Translations under genes and position numbers: made by a program | In this document: in pieces, positions 17,889 through 26,446 of the stretch | Position numbering within the stretch: the first letter of the stretch is position 1 | How the letters are laid out: each line of letters opens with the position of its first letter | The notes under the pieces: generated by a model | What the model saw: the letters and a program-made list of their open reading frames with translations, nothing else | The model's database searches: none | What the model was told of the DNA's origin: nothing | Source of the DNA: Desulfomonile sp963700305 | GTDB lineage: Bacteria > Desulfobacterota > Desulfomonilia > Desulfomonilales > Desulfomonilaceae | Direction of reading: 5' to 3' | Length of the DNA: 64,000 nt | Assembly: GCA_963700305.1 (NCBI GenBank) | Contig: CAVOXB010000016.1 | Location: 1-64,000, forward strand

Positions 17889-18689
17889 CTAAGTTCGCGG
17901 TCCGAACATCAGGGCGGTCATGATGTAATCCAGTATCAGCACAGTAACGGATGCGGTCACGACTGAAGTGGTCGTGGCACGGGCAACTCCCCGAGCGCCT
18001 GAAGGCGCATGGTATCCCTCATTGCAACCTATCAGCGAGATCACCAGGCCGAATACAGCTGATTTAATGAGCCCGTGCGTTATGTCTTCCAGTCCCAGAT
18101 AGGTTTTGATCCCCGCCATAAAGGTGCTTTCATCTATGCCGAGCGAATACAGGCTCATGAAATAAGCGCCCACCATGCCGGAAAAAGAGAAAAAAAGAGC
18201 CAGTACAGGTAGCACCAGAATCATCGCAAAGACTCTGGGAACAACCAGATAATGGATAGGATTTATTGCCATACTGCGGAGCGCATCGATCTGTTGTGTG
18301 CTGCGCATAGTCCCAATTTCGGCTGCCATAGATGACACTGTTCGGCCGATGATCATCAAGCTGCTTAACACTGGGCCGAGTTCGCGCGTCAACCCCAGGG
18401 CTACAGTAGCGCCGACCATAGATTGCGCCCCGAATCTGCTTACTCCGTTGTACGTCTGGAGTGCGCTCACCATGCCGGTGAATACCCCTGTGAAGACGAT
18501 CAAAGCGACGGATTGGACGCCAAGAAAATCGAGCTGTCTCAGCAGCTCACCGAAGCGGTATGGCGGTTTCAGGGCAAGCACGAATACCTGCCCCATCATG
18601 AGTACCACGCGACCCACTTCCGCGGCTATATTCAGGATGCTATCGAGCAGCTCGGAAAAGGTTGATTTAATGATCTGTAATGGTTTCAA
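17889..18689 (-). CDS. mlaE: MlaE-type ABC permease
   Basis: 266 residues, MlaE/YrbE family inner-membrane permease. Conserved features: LDFLGVQSVALIVFTGVFTGM region, GLTRELGPVLSSLMIIGR, AAEIGTMRSTQQIDAL, MAINPIHYLVVPRV and a late GCNEGYHAPSGARGVARATT. About five transmembrane segments. It is the first gene of the minus-strand run mlaE-mlaF-methyltransferase. Known role of the family is phospholipid or related lipid transport between membranes. Confidence 0.93.
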   Translation of the reverse strand: MKPLQIIKSTFSELLDSILNIAAEVGRVVLMMGQVFVLALKPPYRFGELLRQLDFLGVQSVALIVFTGVFTGMVSALQTYNGVSRFGAQSMVGATVALGLTRELGPVLSSLMIIGRTVSSMAAEIGTMRSTQQIDALRSMAINPIHYLVVPRVFAMILVLPVLALFFSFSGMVGAYFMSLYSLGIDESTFMAGIKTYLGLEDITHGLIKSAVFGLVISLIGCNEGYHAPSGARGVARATTTSVVTASVTVLILDYIMTALMFGPRT

Positions 18690-19282
18690 CGCGGCACATC
18701 CTTTGAATGCGTAAGTTTACCATTAGGGAAAGCATTCTTTCCTACTGATGCTGCACTTGTCCTTTATCGATGTTTACCCCTCCACGTCTTGCCGGCTGAT
18801 CGGCGCCGGGAGCAAATTCAAATAAGCATCAGAATTACCGCTTGGGTGGAGGCCAAAGTCTATCCGGCGACCGCTTAAATGTCAACCGGCGATGATGCGA
18901 TTCGGTTGAGGAAAAATCCTTTCAAACTTTGTTTGCCTACCTCTTGAGCGTCAGTCCTGTGTGTCTGGTTCGGCAGAACCATTAAGTGATGCCGGGGAGC
19001 TTGTCATTGCGAGGAGCGGAGCGACGAAGCAATCTCCTCGGAATGGTAGGATCGGCGTCTCGCCGGAACATGGACGGCAGGATGCCGGTTCTGCTTAACG
19101 GATTGCTTCGCATGAGTTATGAAAAGAATTGCAGAAATTGAAAACTCCGCTTATATTCAAATCAAGAAGTTTCAACCATCACCATCAATCAACGTTTGCA
19201 GAAAAAATTGACCGATTCAAGGGTTTTGTCATGGGGCGATCTTCTTTGACAATTTCCCGAAGCCACCAAGGGGGGCGAAGCC
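18690..19282. other. Divergent intergenic region with repeats
   Basis: 593 nt between mlaE and the substrate-binding protein. The block 19003-19113 is repeat sequence. The rest shows no supported gene. It must carry promoters for both flanking transcripts, but no clear -35/-10 pair was identified. Confidence 0.4.
19003..19113. repeat. CATTGCGAGGAGCG-family repeat with a second module
   Basis: Left arm GTCATTGCGAGGAGCGG to about 19036. Right remnant GGATTGCTTCGCAT at 19100-19113. The interior carries GGTAGGATCGGCGTCTCGCC, related to the palindrome at 26223-26249, so two repeat families are nested. Confidence 0.65.
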
Positions 19283-20233
19283 ATGAAAAAAATACTCGCG
19301 GGGTTGATAGTTTGCCTGGTGTTGTCTCTCTTCGTCTCAGGGATGCAGGACTGCGCCTACGCAAAGGAAATAGCCATCATCTGGGATACCAAGTCCGCGA
19401 TGGTGACCAACGTGGTCATGGGATTTCTCCCTGCGATAAGGCAAATGGCTCCGGACCTCAAGGTGACTTTGTACCGAGAACTCAAAGATATGGAAGAGGC
19501 GAAGAAAGCCTTTCATGAATCCGAATCAAAAGAGGACGGAATCGTGTTTCTTCGATCTTCCGGAGCCGAGTATCTCTCGAAAATAGATCCTAAAGTCCCG
19601 TGTTTTGTGGGCGCGTGCAACAATCCCACAGAACTGGGCGCTGTCAAGAACTTGAATGCCCCTGAGGGCAAAGTCACTGGCGTCACTTATTTTATTCCCT
19701 ATCCACAACGTTTCGGCATAATTACGAGCCTTTTTCCCAATGTCAAAAGCGTGGCTTTGCTCGTGGAAAAGGGACATCCCAGCGGCCCCATAGAGCAGGC
19801 TGGCACTCGTGAGGAATGCGAAAAGCGCAAGATTGCTTACAAGGAGGTTGTGGCGTCGAATCTTCAGGAACTGCTTCAGAGAACCAAAGATTTGGGCCAA
19901 GTCGACCTGTACATTATCAGCAACACACGCCTTGTCATGGATAATGTAGTGAATTTGCTGCCAATAGCGAATGCCTCAAAGACACCCATGTTTTCTTTTG
20001 CCGACAAGCCTGTCAAAGCAGGGGCAGTTGCAGGGGTAGCCGCAGACGACGCAAAATTAGGAGCCATGCTTGCGGAATCCGTCGTGGAAGTGCTTGTCAA
20101 AGGTAAACCGATTTCTCAAGTCCCTGTAAAGATGGACCCTGATCCGCAGATCAGTATAAATAAGACCATGATGGAGAGCCTGGGGCTCAAGTTTTCGGAC
20201 GACATCATGAAGAAAGCTCAGATAGTTCAGTAG
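19283..20233 (+). CDS. ABC transporter substrate-binding protein (ABC_sub_bind/TrpX-like)
   Basis: 316 residues with a signal peptide (ILAGLIVCLVLSLFVSGM, then AYAKE). The fold pattern matches periplasmic ABC_sub_bind proteins: EIAIIWDTKSAMVTNVVMGF at the mature start, VTGVTYFIPYPQRFGII, DLYIISNTRLVMDNV and VAGVAADDAKLGAMLAES. AAGGGGGG lies 10 nt before ATG 19283. No permease or ATPase is adjacent, so it is an orphan binding protein. The molybdenum hydroxylase operon starts 240 nt later on the same strand. The ligand is unknown. Confidence 0.85.
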   Translation: MKKILAGLIVCLVLSLFVSGMQDCAYAKEIAIIWDTKSAMVTNVVMGFLPAIRQMAPDLKVTLYRELKDMEEAKKAFHESESKEDGIVFLRSSGAEYLSKIDPKVPCFVGACNNPTELGAVKNLNAPEGKVTGVTYFIPYPQRFGIITSLFPNVKSVALLVEKGHPSGPIEQAGTREECEKRKIAYKEVVASNLQELLQRTKDLGQVDLYIISNTRLVMDNVVNLLPIANASKTPMFSFADKPVKAGAVAGVAADDAKLGAMLAESVVEVLVKGKPISQVPVKMDPDPQISINKTMMESLGLKFSDDIMKKAQIVQ

Positions 20234-20251
20234 TTGGTGCAGCTGAAGACG

Positions 20252-20278
20252 AACAAGCCGCTCGGCCTGTTTTTGTTT
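20252..20278 (+). terminator. Rho-independent terminator after the binding protein
   Basis: AACAaGCCG / CGGCcTGTT stem around a CT loop, followed by TTTTGTTT. It lies 19 nt after the stop at 20233, so it probably separates this gene from the hydroxylase operon. Confidence 0.6.
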
Positions 20279-20379
20279 CCCGGGATTTGCCCCCTCTATG
20301 CTATTATGCCTCTCCCGAAGGCGAAGCTCGCGCTTTAATTGCGGTTCGCGTTCAAACAGATGATAAAAAAAGCAGGAAT

Positions 20380-20399
20380 GGCCGGCAGGGATGCCGGCC
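20380..20399. repeat. GGCCGGCA hairpin
   Basis: GGCCGGCA, loop GGGA, TGCCGGCC. Extragenic palindrome without a T tract, 70 nt before the hydroxylase operon. Confidence 0.5.
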
Positions 20400-20472
20400 C
20401 CACTACAGACAGTGGCTCCGGGCCTCTGTGTTCATCTAACACAAACTGTCTTTAACAATCGGTTCAAAAGGT

Positions 20473-22830
20473 ATGAACTACCGAAACTTCGACGAGAAAA
20501 ACGTTAACTTTACCCATTCCGAGAGCAAACCTCTGGCAATCGGCACGCCTGTGCCGCGGCTTGATGCTTACGACAAGGTAACAGGCAAAGAAAAATACGC
20601 TGCAGACTATTACGGCGAGGATCTGGTTTGGCTGGGAGTGAAAAGGGCCGGAGTTCCACATGCTATCCTGAAAGGAATTGACCTCAGGCGAGCGGAGAAA
20701 GTGCCTGGTGTGATCCGAGTGCTCACGCACAAACATGTCACTGGAACAAACAGGCAAGGCGTGATCAGAAAAGACCAGCCTGTGCTGGTCAATGACAAAG
20801 CCCGCCATTGCGGCGATGCGGTTGCTCTGGTGCTTGCTGACAATAAAAATGCTCTGAAAGAGGCATTAGATCTCATAGTCTGTGATTTCGAGCCTCTTCC
20901 AGGGGTGTTTGATCCTGAGGGTGCACTCAGAAGAAATTCTGCAATTGTTCACGAAGATCATGACAATGCAAATATCCTCCTTGAAGGTGAGATCACAACC
21001 GGTTCCGGACCCGATGCGGCGGAAGAATGCGATGTCTTCGTAGAGGCATGCTTTCAGACGCAACCGCAGGAGCATGCGTATCTCGAAACCGAGGCCGGTT
21101 GGGCTCGCCTGCTGGAAAACGGCAAGTTGGAAATTGTCTGCTCCACACAGACACCGTTCCGGGACCGCATGGAAGTGGCTGAAGCACTCGGTCTGGAGCC
21201 GACGCAGGTCCGAATAATCGCTCCGTACCCTGGTGGCGCATTTGGAGGCAAAGACGGAGTGACTGTGCAGAGCCTGCTTGGTCTCGCTGCGCTCCATTCG
21301 GGCGGGCGACCGGTCAAAATGTGGTGGAACCGAGAGGAATCATTCATTGCCGGCACAAAAAGGCACGCAGCACGAATGTACTACACGCTCGGCGCGCAGA
21401 AAGACGGCTCTCTGCATTACCTGAGAACCAGACTCTATTTTGACACGGGGCCCTGCGACCATCTTGGAGGAGTGGTGCTGACGCTGGCTCTGGAGCATGC
21501 AGGCGGTCCTTACAGGATTCCTAATGTGGACATAAGGGGTTGGGCTGTTTACACCAATAATCCCATTGGAGGGGCCTTTCGAGGCTTCGGGGTTACTCAG
21601 GTGACTGCCGCCATAGAACAGATGATGGACATGCTTGCTCAAAGACTCGGGATGGATCCAATCGAGCTGCGTTTGAAGAATTCGCTTAAACGGGGCGACA
21701 AGAGCTGCGTAGGCAAGACGATGATATGCTCCAACGGCCTCATCGATTGCCTGGAGACTTTGTCCAAACACGAACTCTGGAAAAATCGCGAAAAATGGAA
21801 ATCTTCTGAGGGATTGTTCAAGCGCCGCGGAATCGGCATAGCCGCAGTAATGCAAGCATCGGGCTACGGTCCTGTTGTCCCGGATTATGCCAACGCAAAG
21901 GTAGAGCTCACCACCACGGGCAATATCAGGATCTATTGCGGCGTCGTGGACATGGGTCAAGGCAATGCAAGCACCAATCTCCAGATAGCGGGAAGCATTC
22001 TCGGGCAGGAATCAGGCCAAATGGAACTGGTGTTGCCTGATACAGACAGGACACTTCCCAGCGGCTCCGCATCAGCGAGCCGTTGCACATACACCTTCGG
22101 GAATGCCCTTATCGGAGCAGCGGAGGCTCTGAAGCAGCGCATACTTCAGCGTGCCGCAGACCTGTTCATGGCGGCCGGCCCTCACGAAATGGCGCTTATT
22201 CCAGGAAAAGTGCGGCATTTGCCTAGTGGTCGTGAAGTTCCGCTGTCTCATCTGGTCAAATTTTTCAATGATTCAGAGCGAATCGCGGTGCACAATTTCC
22301 GTGCACCTGTGGCAACTGACGACATAGGAACTCCGCCTGAAATGAGGCTACATGGTATGCCTCACACGCTTTTTTCTTTCGGCGCTTGTCTGGCCGCAGT
22401 GGAAGTGGACGAACTGACAGGAGCGGTGGAAGTAAAGCATTACGTTGCTGTAAGCGATTGCGGCAAAGTGATGAACCCTCAGATATATCAGCAGCAAATT
22501 CATGGCGGGATAGCACAGGGCCTGGGTTACGCCTTGTCGGAAGAGCTTGATGTGGTTGATGGCCGCATCCTTACGACAGGTTTTTCCACGTACATTATCC
22601 CAACTGCGTCCGATATACCGGATATGGAGTCCATCGCCGTGGAGATCCATGAGCCCACCGGACCTTTCGGGCTCAAGGGAGTGGGAGAGATAGGCGTGAA
22701 CGGGCCGTTGCCTGCAGTCTCGAACGCTGTAACCGATGCTTTGGGAATACGAATTCTTGAATCGCCTCTGACGGCAGAACAAATTCTGCAGGCAAGAGCA
22801 AACGCGGAAAAGCAGGAGAACCCAGTTTGA
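20473..22830 (+). CDS. Molybdopterin-binding large subunit of a xanthine dehydrogenase-family hydroxylase
   Basis: 785 residues. Catalytic subunit of an aerobic-type CO dehydrogenase/xanthine dehydrogenase-family enzyme, which hydroxylates heterocycles or aldehydes. The hammerhead domain spans residues about 20-125 (IGTPVPRLDAYDKVTGKEKY). Cofactor segments are PYPGGAFGGKDG, NPIGGAFRGFGVTQ, VVDMGQGNASTNLQIAG and the catalytic Glu in GLKGVGEIGVNGPLPA. QPQEHAYLETEAGWA is also typical. The ATG has only AAAAGG immediately before it, so the start is domain-supported rather than SD-supported. It overlaps the next gene by 4 nt. The substrate cannot be read from the sequence. Confidence 0.92.
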   Translation: MNYRNFDEKNVNFTHSESKPLAIGTPVPRLDAYDKVTGKEKYAADYYGEDLVWLGVKRAGVPHAILKGIDLRRAEKVPGVIRVLTHKHVTGTNRQGVIRKDQPVLVNDKARHCGDAVALVLADNKNALKEALDLIVCDFEPLPGVFDPEGALRRNSAIVHEDHDNANILLEGEITTGSGPDAAEECDVFVEACFQTQPQEHAYLETEAGWARLLENGKLEIVCSTQTPFRDRMEVAEALGLEPTQVRIIAPYPGGAFGGKDGVTVQSLLGLAALHSGGRPVKMWWNREESFIAGTKRHAARMYYTLGAQKDGSLHYLRTRLYFDTGPCDHLGGVVLTLALEHAGGPYRIPNVDIRGWAVYTNNPIGGAFRGFGVTQVTAAIEQMMDMLAQRLGMDPIELRLKNSLKRGDKSCVGKTMICSNGLIDCLETLSKHELWKNREKWKSSEGLFKRRGIGIAAVMQASGYGPVVPDYANAKVELTTTGNIRIYCGVVDMGQGNASTNLQIAGSILGQESGQMELVLPDTDRTLPSGSASASRCTYTFGNALIGAAEALKQRILQRAADLFMAAGPHEMALIPGKVRHLPSGREVPLSHLVKFFNDSERIAVHNFRAPVATDDIGTPPEMRLHGMPHTLFSFGACLAAVEVDELTGAVEVKHYVAVSDCGKVMNPQIYQQQIHGGIAQGLGYALSEELDVVDGRILTTGFSTYIIPTASDIPDMESIAVEIHEPTGPFGLKGVGEIGVNGPLPAVSNAVTDALGIRILESPLTAEQILQARANAEKQENPV

Positions 22831-23303
22831 AGATCGCTTTCAAGCTCAACGGCAAAGAAACCAACGTGGACACAGCGCCAGATCGCAGGGTGGTGGACCT
22901 GCTCAGAGAAGATTTGGGCCTGACAGGCACAAAGGAATCCTGCGCGGCTGGAGACTGCGGCGCATGCACCATATTGGTAGACGGCGAGACCCGGCTTTCT
23001 TGCCTCATGCTGGCTGCTCAATTGGAAGGCCGCGACATTACCACAATCGAAGGATTAGCAAACGGCCAGGAATTGCATGCGATTCAGGCTGCTTTTGTCG
23101 ACCACGGAGCAGTTCAATGCGGCTTCTGCACACCTGGGATGGTCCTCGCTTCTGTGGATTTGCTCAAGCGTAACTCAAGCCCGTCGAGAGATGAAATACG
23201 GGAGGGTTTATCCGGCAATCTGTGCAGATGCACAGGCTATCAGATGATTGTGGATGCTGTTCAAAAGGCCGGCGAGAAATTGGGTGAAGGGCAAGATTCA
23301 TGA
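22827..23303 (+). CDS. 2Fe-2S subunit of the molybdenum hydroxylase
   Basis: 158 residues. It carries two [2Fe-2S] clusters that pass electrons from molybdopterin to FAD. The plant-type cluster is in ESCAAGDCGACTILVDG with SCLMLA, and the second in QCGFCTPGM and NLCRCTGYQMI. Overlaps of 4 nt with both neighbours show tight co-translation. The gene order large, 2Fe-2S, FAD differs from the common medium-small-large order. Confidence 0.95.
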   Translation: MKIAFKLNGKETNVDTAPDRRVVDLLREDLGLTGTKESCAAGDCGACTILVDGETRLSCLMLAAQLEGRDITTIEGLANGQELHAIQAAFVDHGAVQCGFCTPGMVLASVDLLKRNSSPSRDEIREGLSGNLCRCTGYQMIVDAVQKAGEKLGEGQDS

Positions 23304-24142
23304 GACAGGTCTTGCTTCCGACCACACTGGAGGAACTCTGGGAAATTCTTCAAAGGTTTCCCAATGCGGCAATTTATGCAGGTGGCACTGACCTGCTGGT
23401 CAAGATGCGAGAAGGACAGATCAACCCGGACAATCTCATTTGCCTGGAGCGATTGAATATGCTGCGGGGCGTTCAGGACCACGGCGAAGAGATATTCATC
23501 GGAGCCGCAACTACTCACAGCAAGCTGATTGATACGCAATTAGTAAAGGAATGCTTCCCATTACTGGTAAAGGTAGCAAGCGTGCTCGGCTCTCCACCTA
23601 TTCGCCACATGGGGACTATTGGTGGAAATATCGTGACAGCATCTCCGGCGGGCGACACCTTGCCCGGCCTTTATGTTCTTTCAGCGGAGGTTGAAATCCT
23701 GGGCTCAGATAGCTCGAGACGGATGCCGATCCGCGATTTTATCCTAGGGCCTGGGGCCGTTGCTTTGGCAAAAGGAGAAATCTTGTCGGGAGTGTGGCTC
23801 CGCAAAAATCAGGCTTGGAATATAAACCATTATGAAAAAATCGGCAGGCGAAAAGCCCAGGCGTGCGCAATTGCGAGCATGGCTGCCGTCCTTGAATTGA
23901 CTGATGCTGGAACAGTGAAGCAGGCCAAATTGGCATGGGGAAGTGTCGGCCCGACGGTTGTCACTTCTGACGAAGTAGAAAACGAGCTTCTAGACAAGCA
24001 ACTTTCCGTTGACACTTTGAAAAAGGCCTCGACCATCCTGGACAAAGCCATTTCACCGATAGACGACATTCGGGCGGGAGCGGAATACCGCAGAATGGTA
24101 TCCAAAGCGCTGCTGCTGCGCCTCAGTGAATATGCCCCATAA
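23300..24142 (+). CDS. FAD-binding medium subunit of the molybdenum hydroxylase
   Basis: 280 residues, CoxM/FAD_binding_5 type. The FAD site is visible as IYAGGTDLLVKMR near residue 27 and the second motif as PPIRHMGTIGGNIVTASPAGD near 102-123, quoted in parts as RHMGTIGGNI and SPAGDTLP. The C-terminal CO_deh_flav_C region carries GRRKAQACAIAS. It starts inside the 2Fe-2S stop. It completes a three-subunit enzyme with the two upstream genes. Confidence 0.94.
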   Translation: MRQVLLPTTLEELWEILQRFPNAAIYAGGTDLLVKMREGQINPDNLICLERLNMLRGVQDHGEEIFIGAATTHSKLIDTQLVKECFPLLVKVASVLGSPPIRHMGTIGGNIVTASPAGDTLPGLYVLSAEVEILGSDSSRRMPIRDFILGPGAVALAKGEILSGVWLRKNQAWNINHYEKIGRRKAQACAIASMAAVLELTDAGTVKQAKLAWGSVGPTVVTSDEVENELLDKQLSVDTLKKASTILDKAISPIDDIRAGAEYRRMVSKALLLRLSEYAP

Positions 24143-24199
24143 TTCATAATATCAAATCACCTTATTAGTGAACCTTTTTTCCCGTTTGAGAGGCTGTAA

Positions 24200-25396
24200 A
24201 TGACCGACACACCACACCGAGAAAGATTAATAACAAAAGAGTTCTTGGCACTCAATGTCATTATGTTCCTCACTTATTGCAACATTGCCGTGTTCTTTCA
24301 ATTGCATGAGTATTTGGGAACCCTGCCTATACCACGGGAAAGCTTCGGTGTGTTAATCGCCCTTTTCGCTTTGACCGCCATGCTTATCAGACCCGTTGCC
24401 AGTCCGTTTCTCACTCCGGGGAATGCAAGAAAATGGATTGCCATAAGCGGAGTTCTCGTCATCGTATCCTTGGCCCTATATGACGTGGCTGAGACCTTCT
24501 GGACCATGGCCGCTGTACGATTGTTTCATGGAGCGGTTCACACAGTCCTGGCAACCGCTTGTCTAAGCCGTATGGTGGGCTGCATTCCGAAAGACAGGAG
24601 CGGGCAGGCGTTCGGATTGATTTTCGTTATAGTACTGCTGCCTTATGCCGTGATTCCCCCGGTGCTGGAGCCTCTGAGCAGATTGCTGGGCGGGTTCCGG
24701 CATGTTTTGGGGGCTTCCGCTCTCGCGATGTTTCTCGTATTTCCTTTGCTATTGGTTATGGATCGGGGTGCCGCTGGTAGCCAGGATGCGAAGGAAGATA
24801 GAATCGGCCTCCGGGAATTGGCCAGAAACCTAAAAGATTATCGCATCATCATAATGTTCGCTCTTGCTCTAGTAGTATGGACTGCTTTTACACCTGTTTT
24901 TTATTTTCTAAAAGGATATGGCGACCAGATTGGAGTGCAAAACCCCGGATGGTTTTTCACCCTTTCCACTATGACTGAGATCCTCGTGAGGCTGATGGCA
25001 GCTCCGGTATTCGACAAGCTCAACAAACCCAAGCTGCTTACCGGCTCCCTTTTATGGCTGGGATTAGGCTATTTCGTGTTGGCCAATGTTCGGGGGGAGG
25101 AAGTTTTCTACGCGATGGGGCTATTGTTGGGAATTGGCTGGGGCATAGCAATGCCTTTATTGAGCAGCCTGACCTTCGATTTCTCCGAACCTCGATTTCG
25201 TGCGATGAACTCCAATCTCACCATGCAGATGTTTCAAGCGGGATTCTTCATCGGGCCGGTATTGGGCGATGTAGTACTGATACGCGGCGGCTATTCAGTG
25301 CTGTATTACGGATGCGGCGTGCTCACAATTTTAGGAGTATTTGCCGGCCTGATTTTGTGCTCAAAATACAAGAAGCAGCCGGAATCTTTGCCGTAA
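24200..25396 (+). CDS. MFS transporter
   Basis: 398 residues with about 12 transmembrane segments. The loop after helix 2 is reduced (PVASPFLTPGNARKW), the A-motif region is weak, and the central cytoplasmic loop lies near residues 190-215 (GSQDAKEDRIGLREL). It lies 57 nt behind the molybdenum hydroxylase FAD subunit and is probably cotranscribed, so it may import the hydroxylase substrate or export the product. This is inferred from position only. Confidence 0.87.
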   Translation: MTDTPHRERLITKEFLALNVIMFLTYCNIAVFFQLHEYLGTLPIPRESFGVLIALFALTAMLIRPVASPFLTPGNARKWIAISGVLVIVSLALYDVAETFWTMAAVRLFHGAVHTVLATACLSRMVGCIPKDRSGQAFGLIFVIVLLPYAVIPPVLEPLSRLLGGFRHVLGASALAMFLVFPLLLVMDRGAAGSQDAKEDRIGLRELARNLKDYRIIIMFALALVVWTAFTPVFYFLKGYGDQIGVQNPGWFFTLSTMTEILVRLMAAPVFDKLNKPKLLTGSLLWLGLGYFVLANVRGEEVFYAMGLLLGIGWGIAMPLLSSLTFDFSEPRFRAMNSNLTMQMFQAGFFIGPVLGDVVLIRGGYSVLYYGCGVLTILGVFAGLILCSKYKKQPESLP

Positions 25397-25500
25397 TTGC
25401 CAAAGATTCTGATGCTTATCCCTTACTCGAAAATACAAAAAAAGGAGCTAGCGTCCCAATGCAGTTGATTAAGCAGTTGGCCTAAGCAGCGCAGCCGCTT

Positions 25501-25571
25501 CGTCATTCCGTCGGAAGACGGAATCCAGGTTTTTCATTATTTTCTGGATCCCGGCCTTCGCCGGGATGACG
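25501..25571. repeat. GTCATTCCG...CGGGATGAC inverted repeat
   Basis: CGTCATTCCGTCGGAAGACG and GGAATCCAGG on the left, CTGGATCCCGGCCTTCGCC and GGGATGACG on the right. It is the widespread extragenic palindrome type of this lineage and shares the GGATTCCTGCNTTCGC module with 4500-4627 and 6424-6590. Confidence 0.65.
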
Positions 25572-25679
25572 ATCACGCCTACAGCGTGACCGAAGGGAAG
25601 TAACGTTAATTCAACGGCATTGGCCAGGCGTCCCCACCGGCCCATTATATCGCTATCATTGATTATTTTGGTAAGATGT

Positions 25680-25743
25680 GCCGGCACGGAGGCCGGCACC
25701 TACGAATTATTCATTCCTCAATCGGACAGCAATTCTGCAAATG
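25680..25743. repeat. GGCCGGCAC-CAATCGGACAG repeat, copy 1
   Basis: GCCGGCACGGAGGCCGGC hairpin followed by TACGAATTATTC and CAATCGGACAGCAATTCTGC. The block at 41120-41190 has the same hairpin and tail, and 4502-4526 carries the tail in inverse orientation. Confidence 0.65.
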
Positions 25744-25752
25744 GTGAAGCCT

Positions 25753-26202
25753 TTATTTTCCGATTGCCCTTAGCTGATAAATGCCTTTGCTTCGGGCCAC
25801 GACTTCACCAGACTGATCCTTTATTTCTGCTTCGAGAATAAATTCGGCCTTGCCGTTCTTGTCGGCTTCTTCCCTGATTCTTTCGGCTTCAGACTCGGAA
25901 ATGGAGACTTCAACCGTGCAGTCGCTTCGCGCAGGTCGCCGGAACTGAACAGTCATTTCCTTTACAATCGGGTAGTATTTTGTTGCATCAAACGTTGTCA
26001 GGAAAAGGGCGCCGCCGGGCATTTCAGCCAAAGTGAAAAGAGCACCTGCGTACATGCCGCCCACATGATTCTCGTTTCCTTGAAGCGGCGCGGCAAGCTT
26101 GGCATAGTTTGGTCGCAGCTCAACAGCTTTAAGGCCCATTCTTTCCACGAATGCCACCTTCGTTTCTATTAGTTCTTTGATCAATTCAGGCGAAACAACC
26201 AT
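25753..26202 (-). CDS. Hotdog-fold thioesterase-like protein (PaaI/YiiD_C type)
   Basis: 149 residues. Hotdog fold with LAAPLQGNENHVGGMYAGAL and FTLAEMPGGALFLTTFD, pattern of the YiiD C-terminal/DUF4442 group of putative acyl-CoA thioesterases. VKEMTVQFRRPARSDCTVEV forms the second strand set. AAGAAGG lies about 10 nt before ATG 26202. The thiolase lies upstream on the same strand, 244 nt away, so a shared fatty-acid or ketone role is possible but not shown. Confidence 0.8.
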   Translation of the reverse strand: MVVSPELIKELIETKVAFVERMGLKAVELRPNYAKLAAPLQGNENHVGGMYAGALFTLAEMPGGALFLTTFDATKYYPIVKEMTVQFRRPARSDCTVEVSISESEAERIREEADKNGKAEFILEAEIKDQSGEVVARSKGIYQLRAIGK

Positions 26203-26222
26203 GGGAAAACCTTCTTTGCATG

Positions 26223-26249
26223 GTAGGACCGGCGACTCGCCGGTCCTAC
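26223..26249. repeat. 13-bp perfect palindrome
   Basis: GTAGGACCGGCGA and TCGCCGGTCCTAC around a single C. It lies just upstream of the thioesterase start, directly next to AACCTTCTTTGCA, which is half of the TTTGCAAA palindrome family. A relative lies at 19043-19062. Confidence 0.7.
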
Positions 26250-26446
26250 TGATTGTCCCGCGAGGCGCCGGATCATTTCACTACTCGTAATGACCTAGTT
26301 AGACCATTGCGAGTGCGAGCGAGAATGAGTAGTTGACCCGACAGAATTTCCGAGAACTAATTCGTGCTCGTGAAATCTCTTGTCAGTTTTGCCAAAGTGA
26401 CCGTGGGGCAGGCTTTCCAGCACTCCATTATTGGCCGTAAGCCTCA

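Larger units (their letters stand above)
25397..25752. other. Repeat-rich convergent intergenic gap
   Basis: 356 nt between convergent genes, occupied by the two repeat blocks at 25501-25571 and 25680-25743. No gene supported. Confidence 0.5.
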
